Of a stretch of 10,434 bases of DNA, positions 7,346 through 10,434 are shown piece by piece. The DNA lies in assembly GCA_021647685.1 (NCBI GenBank), contig JAKIUH010000124.1, positions 1 through 10,434 of the forward strand, read 5' to 3'. A program made the translations under genes and the position numbers. The notes beneath the pieces are model-generated. The model was not told the origin of the DNA. It worked only from the letters and a program-made list of their open reading frames with translations, and did not search any database. Origin of the DNA: Bacteroidales bacterium. GTDB taxonomy: Bacteria > Bacteroidota > Bacteroidia > Bacteroidales > NBLH01. The first letter of the stretch is position 1, and each line of letters opens with the position of its first letter.

Positions 7346-7639
7346 ATGACAGCAGAACTTGAAGCAGTAATAAGCACTTTAAACAAAAACATTGAAAAGC
7401 TTAAAGAGCAATACAATAAAGTTTTGGAAGATAATAAAGATTTAAGTTTTGAATTAACAAAACTGAAAGAAGAGTTAAAGAGCAAAGAAGAAGAAAACGA
7501 AAGTTTAATCAATAAATATGAGTCATTAAAAATGGCTAAAACAATTGCGGCAGCAAGTGGTGATGCACATGATGCCAAAATTAAAATTAATAGATTAGTG
7601 CGGGAAATTGATAAGTGTATATCACTTTTAGACAGGTAG
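7346..7639 (+). CDS. Small coiled-coil protein encoded before zapA, function unknown
   Basis: A 97-residue acidic/basic coiled-coil protein. Residues about 4-62 carry heptad-like Leu/Ile spacing in a Glu/Lys/Asn-rich helix. After an Ala/Gly break (AKTIAAASGDA, 64-74), the C-terminus KIKINRLVREIDKCISLLDR forms a second helix. No catalytic motif, signal peptide or membrane segment is visible, so it is probably cytoplasmic and oligomeric. The frame is open from ATG 7286, but the promoter at 7298-7328 lies between that ATG and this one, so 7346 is the supported start. It ends 14 bases before zapA and is co-transcribed with it. Position and architecture suggest a divisome accessory comparable with ZapB, a small coiled coil that binds ZapA in Enterobacteria. 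That is inference from context, and homology to ZapB is not shown. Confidence 0.85.
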   Translation: MTAELEAVISTLNKNIEKLKEQYNKVLEDNKDLSFELTKLKEELKSKEEENESLINKYESLKMAKTIAAASGDAHDAKIKINRLVREIDKCISLLDR

Positions 7640-7653
7640 TAAACTTTAGCAAA

Positions 7654-7965
7654 ATGAGTGAAAAACAATCCATAAATATAAATATTGCTGAACGCTACTA
7701 TCCGTTAACGGTTGATAGAAAAGACGAAGAAAGAATAAGAAAAGCTGCAAAAATCATTAATGACAAAATTCTGCAATACAAACAAATCTATAAAGATAAA
7801 GATATTCAGGATTTTTTAGCGATGGTAACCTTGCAGTTTACAACAAAATATCTCGAAAGTGAAGAATTACTGGATGAAAATCCGGTTACGGAAAAAATTA
7901 AGAATATTAATGAAGAATTGGAAGAATTTCTTCACGGACAAGACAAAGTTCTTATAAATAGTTGA
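7654..7965 (+). CDS. zapA: Cell division protein ZapA
   Basis: A 103-residue ZapA-family protein. The N-terminal part has the family pattern (ININIAERYYPLTVD, then DEERIRKAAKIINDKI at about 23-38). The long C-terminal helix (about 48-95) contains the QDFLAMVTLQFTTKYLE segment and an acidic amphipathic tail (KIKNINEELEEFL) for coiled-coil dimer and tetramer formation. ZapA binds FtsZ and cross-links its filaments at the Z-ring on the inner face of the membrane. The frame extends upstream to ATG 7615, which lies inside the preceding gene. ATG 7654 gives the normal ZapA N-terminus and length and a 14-base gap, so it was chosen. The stop codon is 20 bases before the closing stem of the 6S-like RNA. 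Confidence 0.93.
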   Translation: MSEKQSININIAERYYPLTVDRKDEERIRKAAKIINDKILQYKQIYKDKDIQDFLAMVTLQFTTKYLESEELLDENPVTEKIKNINEELEEFLHGQDKVLINS

Positions 7966-7983
7966 TTTGAGGGATAAAAGATA

Positions 7984-8180
7984 TTGCCCGCATTGTTTCT
8001 TTATGCATTTGAAAGCTCAACACACTTAAAATTTGGAGTAAAGTTCAAACTACGTAGAACGGGCCTCAATACCTTCGGGTATTCCTGCTTGCAGGACAGG
8101 GGAAGTTCGAAATAGGGTGGCCACTCCACCCATGCTGATTTGGGGTTTTCTAAATCAAAAGAAATTAATGCGGGCTTTTT
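7984..8180 (+). ncRNA. ssrS: 6S-like RNA (RNA polymerase regulator)
   Basis: The 245-base gap between zapA and rny folds into a long rod with a large bubble. GCCCGCATT (7986-7994) pairs perfectly with AATGCGGGC (8167-8175). The stem then continues through a G-U pair and a one-base bulge (7995-8002 with 8158-8166), about 17 bp in all. Inside are TGATTT/AAATCA (8136-8141/8152-8157) stacked next to the closing stem, GGGTGG/CCACCC (8115-8120/8126-8131), AATACC-TTCG-GGTATT (8068-8083), CCTG-CTTG-CAGG (8084-8095) and a GAAC/GTTC stem (8057-8060/8105-8108). TTTTT follows the closing stem, so the stem can also act as terminator. Size (about 195 bases), closing stem plus central bubble, and position next to zapA match 6S RNA, which mimics an open promoter and sequesters housekeeping RNA polymerase. 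A possible -7 box (TTGATTTG, 7962-7969, one mismatch) overlaps the zapA stop. Processing from the zapA transcript is also possible. Ends are approximate. Confidence 0.8.
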
Positions 8181-8210
8181 ATGTTTACTAATTTAATAAA
8201 ATAAATATTC

Positions 8211-9773
8211 ATGGATACCATTTATTTAATTATTGTCGGAATTACCTCTTTTGTGGTGGGGGCTATATTGTCCTTTATCTTAAAGATAAAGTTTGCCGGG
8301 AATAAAGCAAGAAAAATTATTCAAGAGGCGGAAAATGAAGCCCAAGTAATAAAAAAAGAAAAAATTTTACAGGCAAAAGAAAAATTTTTGCAACTAAAAA
8401 CCGAACACGAAAAGTATATTTCCGAGCGCAATGCAAAAATTGCACATCAGGAAAATAAATTAAAACAAAAAGAAAATACTTTTCATCAACGTAGAGAAGA
8501 GTTTCAAAAGAAACAGAAAGAGCTTGAGGTCAGTAAAAAGGAAGTTGAACTGATTAAGAAAAATCTAAATGTTCAGGTTGAAATTATTGAAAAGAAAAAT
8601 GTTGAATTGGAACGCTTACATCGCGAAGAAGTAGAGCGATTGGAAAGTATTTCCGGACTATCTGCTGATGAAGCAAAACAACAGTTGATTGAGTCATTAC
8701 GCGATGAAGCTAAAACCGAAGCCATGTCGTACATTAACGAAATTGTTGATGAAGCTAAAATGACGGCTGCAAAAGAGGCAAAACGTATTGTTATTCAATC
8801 TATTCAACGTTTGGGAACAGAAACTGCCATTGAAAATGCAGTAACTGTGTTCCATATAGAAAGTGATGATATTAAGGGTAGGATTATCGGACGTGAAGGA
8901 AGAAATATCCGCGCTTTAGAAGCGGCTACCGGTGTTGAAATTATTGTTGATGATACGCCGGAAGCAATAGTACTTTCAGCTTTTGACCCTGTACGGCGTG
9001 AAATTGCACGTTTATCCTTGCATCAATTGGTTACCGATGGAAGAATTCATCCTGCACGGATTGAAGAAGTGGTAAACAAAACACGAAAACAAATTAATGA
9101 AGAAATCATAGAAGTGGGAAAACGCACTTGTATTGATTTGGGTATTCATGGTTTACACCCTGAGTTAGTACGAATGGTGGGTAAAATGAAATACCGTTCT
9201 TCATACGGACAAAACTTATTGCAGCACTCGCGTGAAACAGCCAATCTTTGTGCCATTATGGCTTCGGAATTAGGCTTGAACCCGAAATTAGCCAAACGTG
9301 CCGGATTATTGCATGATATTGGTAAAGTACCTGACGAGGAAACCGAACTTTCTCATGCTATTTATGGTGCTAAATTAGCTGAACGTTATAAAGAAAAAGC
9401 CGAAGTAATTAATGCAATTGGTGCTCACCATGATGAAATGGAAATGACCAGTTTGATTTCACCAATTGTTCAGGTTTGTGATGCAATTTCAGGGGCACGT
9501 CCGGGTGCACGGCGTGAAATTGCAGAATCGTATATTAAGCGATTGAAAAATCTTGAAGAATTGGCATTATCTTACCCCGGAGTTTTGAAGACTTATGCTA
9601 TTCAGGCAGGTAGAGAATTGCGTGTTATTGTGGGTGCCGATAAGGTTAGCGATAAAGATGCTGAAAGTTTATCTTTTAATATTGCCAAAAAAATTCAAGA
9701 CGGAATGACTTATCCCGGACAGGTGAAAATTACCGTTATTCGTGAAACAAGAGCCATTAATTATGCCAAATAA
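8211..9773 (+). CDS. rny: Ribonuclease Y
   Basis: A 520-residue membrane-anchored endoribonuclease that starts decay of many mRNAs. A single N-terminal transmembrane helix (about 4-24, IYLIIVGITSFVVGAILSFI) is followed by a long charged coiled coil (about 30-195). A KH RNA-binding domain has GRIIGREGRNIRA with the GxxG loop GREG at 227-230. An HD domain has H339, H368-D369 (LLHDIGK), H406/H407 (GAHHDE) and D424, the metal-binding set. The C-terminal family-specific region ends in PGQVKITVIRETRA. Domain order and length are normal for the family and all key residues are present. The ATG lies 30 bases after the terminator-like end of the 6S-like RNA, with no good separate promoter seen. It may be expressed by read-through from the zapA promoter. 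No Shine-Dalgarno motif precedes it. A strong terminator follows the gene. Confidence 0.97.
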   Translation: MDTIYLIIVGITSFVVGAILSFILKIKFAGNKARKIIQEAENEAQVIKKEKILQAKEKFLQLKTEHEKYISERNAKIAHQENKLKQKENTFHQRREEFQKKQKELEVSKKEVELIKKNLNVQVEIIEKKNVELERLHREEVERLESISGLSADEAKQQLIESLRDEAKTEAMSYINEIVDEAKMTAAKEAKRIVIQSIQRLGTETAIENAVTVFHIESDDIKGRIIGREGRNIRALEAATGVEIIVDDTPEAIVLSAFDPVRREIARLSLHQLVTDGRIHPARIEEVVNKTRKQINEEIIEVGKRTCIDLGIHGLHPELVRMVGKMKYRSSYGQNLLQHSRETANLCAIMASELGLNPKLAKRAGLLHDIGKVPDEETELSHAIYGAKLAERYKEKAEVINAIGAHHDEMEMTSLISPIVQVCDAISGARPGARREIAESYIKRLKNLEELALSYPGVLKTYAIQAGRELRVIVGADKVSDKDAESLSFNIAKKIQDGMTYPGQVKITVIRETRAINYAK

Positions 9774-9797
9774 TTGATTCTTAATTCTTGAAAACTT

Positions 9798-9827
9798 AAA
9801 GCCAATGTTTAAACATTGGCTTTTTTT
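9798..9827 (+). terminator. Intrinsic terminator after rny
   Basis: AAAGCCAATG, a TTTAAA loop and CATTGGCTTT form a perfect stem followed by a T-run (seven T at 9821-9827), 24 bases after the rny stop. The core GCCAATG/CATTGGC is 7 bp and is extended by A-T pairs. It ends the plus-strand cluster. Confidence 0.92.
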
Positions 9828-9883
9828 ACTTAACCCACTATATATAGAGCTAAGTAAAACTCACAAATAATTTTATCACAGAT

Positions 9884-9896
9884 TCAGAACAACTGA
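9884..9896 (-). repeat. 13-bp repeat, inverted copy 1
   Basis: TCAGAACAACTGA is the exact reverse complement of TCAGTTGTTCTGA at 10085-10097. The two copies bound a block of 214 bp. Confidence 0.65.
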
Positions 9897-10012
9897 CTCA
9901 TATACTTTTATGATATTTATAATCAATATAAAATGGTATATCAGATTGGATTTAAGAATGAACCCTCTTTTGCACCAAAGATAGGTGCGGGATACAAATC
10001 TTTTTTATCCAC

Positions 10013-10037
10013 AGATTAATCGGATTTACGCAGATTT
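10013..10037 (+). repeat. 25-bp direct repeat, copy A
   Basis: The 25 bases begin AGATTAATC and end with GGATTTACGCAGATTT. They are 24/25 identical to 10097-10121, 84 bases downstream. Only the ninth base differs (C here, A in copy B). CAC-AGATT at 9877-9884 looks like a short partial copy. Confidence 0.7.
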
Positions 10038-10084
10038 TTACTTCGCGAAATTTATTTTTGGGGCTCATCTTAATTCCTTACAAT

Positions 10085-10097
10085 TCAGTTGTTCTGA
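10085..10097 (+). repeat. 13-bp repeat, copy 2 adjoining direct repeat copy B
   Basis: TCAGTTGTTCTGA is the exact inverse of 9884-9896 and a 12/13 direct match to TCAGTGGTTCTGA at 10206-10218. Its last base is the first base of the 25-bp repeat copy B. Confidence 0.65.
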
Positions 10098-10121
10098 GAT
10101 TAATAGGATTTACGCAGATTT
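10097..10121 (+). repeat. 25-bp direct repeat, copy B
   Basis: A 24/25 match to 10013-10037. It overlaps the 3' end of the possible minus-strand ORF 10100-10267 and supplies that ORF's last codons (NLRKSY and the stop). Confidence 0.7.
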
Positions 10122-10267
10122 CTTGATTCTAATATTCGTTTTTTAGATTTTTTTAACGTTTTGAAGTCCGTTGGACGTTCAAAAGTTTTTATAATTTCTG
10201 TTGGGTCAGTGGTTCTGAAATTATCCTTGTTTTCTATTAATTTATCAAAAGCACATAATATTTCCAT
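10100..10267 (-). CDS. Possible small ORF, 55 residues, unknown; may be a remnant
   Basis: Minus-strand ATG 10267 opens a 55-codon frame ending at TAA 10102-10100. The product starts MEILCAFDKLIENKDNF and is rich in Lys and Glu, with a basic C-terminal half (KTLKKSKKRILESRNLRKSY). No family is recognised, and no signal peptide or membrane segment is seen. The composition is protein-like, but the evidence is thin. The frame is short, no TAnnTTTG box was found upstream, and both its FRTTD codons and its C-terminus coincide with the dispersed repeats. It could be a genuine small protein, the end of a decayed gene, or a chance frame in repeat DNA. Confidence 0.28.
   Translation of the reverse strand: MEILCAFDKLIENKDNFRTTDPTEIIKTFERPTDFKTLKKSKKRILESRNLRKSY
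10206..10218 (+). repeat. 13-bp repeat, copy 3
   Basis: TCAGTGGTTCTGA differs at one base from the copy at 10085-10097. With the five following bases the two direct copies agree at 16 of 18 positions. Confidence 0.5.
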
Positions 10268-10391
10268 TAAATTTTTGTATTTTTACATAAACAGTATTGT
10301 TTGATTAGTGCGCACTATAGCTTATATTGGATACATAATCAATAATATTGAAAAAGTTAACTCTATATAATAGCCTAAAACTTATTAAGTT

Positions 10392-10434
10392 ATGAAGAAA
10401 ATTATCGCTTTTTTAATTGACGTATTAAGCATTT
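10392..10434 (+). CDS. Possible start of a gene cut by the window edge
   Basis: ATG 10392 opens a frame of 14 codons to the window end (MKKIIAFLIDVLSI). A basic start followed by a hydrophobic run would fit a signal peptide or membrane anchor. The A/T-rich leader (10304-10391) is typical of this genome. Too little is present to assign a product or to be sure it is a gene. Confidence 0.35.
   Translation, partial: MKKIIAFLIDVLSI

Larger units (their letters stand above)
9828..10391. other. Intergenic region with repeats, mostly no recognisable gene
   Basis: This 564-base A/T-rich stretch has no ORF that I recognise. It contains short dispersed repeats described separately, a weak hairpin GCACC/GGTGC (9972-9976 with 9984-9988), and a possible 55-codon minus-strand ORF (10100-10267). 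The mixture of direct and inverted repeats and small broken-looking frames resembles an intergenic repeat or decayed accessory locus rather than a functional gene. Confidence 0.6.

Noticed and set aside
7615..7653. Upstream ATG extending ZapA by 13 residues
   Set aside because: It lies inside the preceding gene, and the extension (MYITFRQVVNFSK) does not fit the ZapA N-terminus. ATG 7654 gives the family length.
7309..7668. Minus-strand 119-codon frame
   Set aside because: Opposite to the coiled-coil gene. Its Ser/Leu-rich product is the expected antisense of a Glu/Lys-rich coiled coil, and a plus-strand promoter drives the real gene.
7975..8210. Alternative reading of the zapA-rny gap as a riboswitch or attenuator for rny
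   Set aside because: Its long closing stem, open bubble, U-run end and zapA linkage fit 6S RNA better. I recognise no riboswitch aptamer core, though partial read-through control of rny remains possible.
9911..10020. Short plus-strand frames from ATG 9911 (24 codons) and ATG 9933 (28 codons)
   Set aside because: Too short and without a promoter. The second ends in the repeat and only faintly resembles a barrel fragment (IGAGYKS).
10013..10121. CRISPR array suggested by a 25-bp repeat
   Set aside because: There are only two copies, the spacing is 59 bases, there is no cas gene, and the repeats also occur with inverted elements.

Overview
The window looks like a chromosomal segment of an AT-rich member of the Bacteroidota, probably an anaerobic Bacteroidales-like bacterium. 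The evidence is: Bacteroidota-type promoters (TTG, about 20 bases, TAnnTTTG); start codons without clear Shine-Dalgarno sequences; a TonB-dependent receptor with an N-terminal carboxypeptidase-regulatory-like domain; and an indolepyruvate oxidoreductase pair typical of amino-acid-fermenting anaerobes. The species cannot be named from the sequence.

Left half, minus strand. Reading in the direction of transcription from about 7165 down to 1, there is a secreted M23 metallopeptidase (7165-5462), then a response regulator whose output domain is a GHKL/RsbW-like ATPase (5376-4495, GTG start). A 412-base non-coding stretch follows, holding two adjacent strong dyads and candidate promoter elements. 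Then come iorA (4082-2469) and iorB (2429-1842), which end at a clear intrinsic terminator (1761-1806). Last is a separately transcribed TonB-dependent outer-membrane receptor (1688 to the window edge, incomplete at its C-terminus).

Right half, plus strand. A near-perfect Bacteroidota promoter (7298-7328) starts a cluster made of a 97-residue coiled-coil protein, ZapA, a structured non-coding RNA interpreted as 6S RNA, and RNase Y. A strong terminator follows at 9798-9827. The promoter position shows that the first gene starts at the internal ATG 7346, not at the upstream ATG 7286. The RNA (about 7984-8180) has a 17-bp closing stem, a wide bubble, several internal hairpins and a U-run. Its place beside zapA matches the ssrS-zapA neighbourhood known from Proteobacteria. 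The cluster therefore joins a divisome factor, a regulator of RNA polymerase and an RNA-decay nuclease.

Right end, 9828-10434. This is mostly non-coding and holds short dispersed repeats in direct and inverted orientation, a possible 55-residue minus-strand ORF that overlaps those repeats, and the first 14 codons of a possible gene cut by the window edge.

The most interesting signals are the 6S-like RNA and its possible alternative fold, the uncharacterised coiled-coil partner of ZapA, the REC-ATPase regulator, the palindromic leader of iorAB, and the repeat cluster at the right end. I saw no CRISPR array, tRNA, rRNA, intact insertion sequence or defence system.
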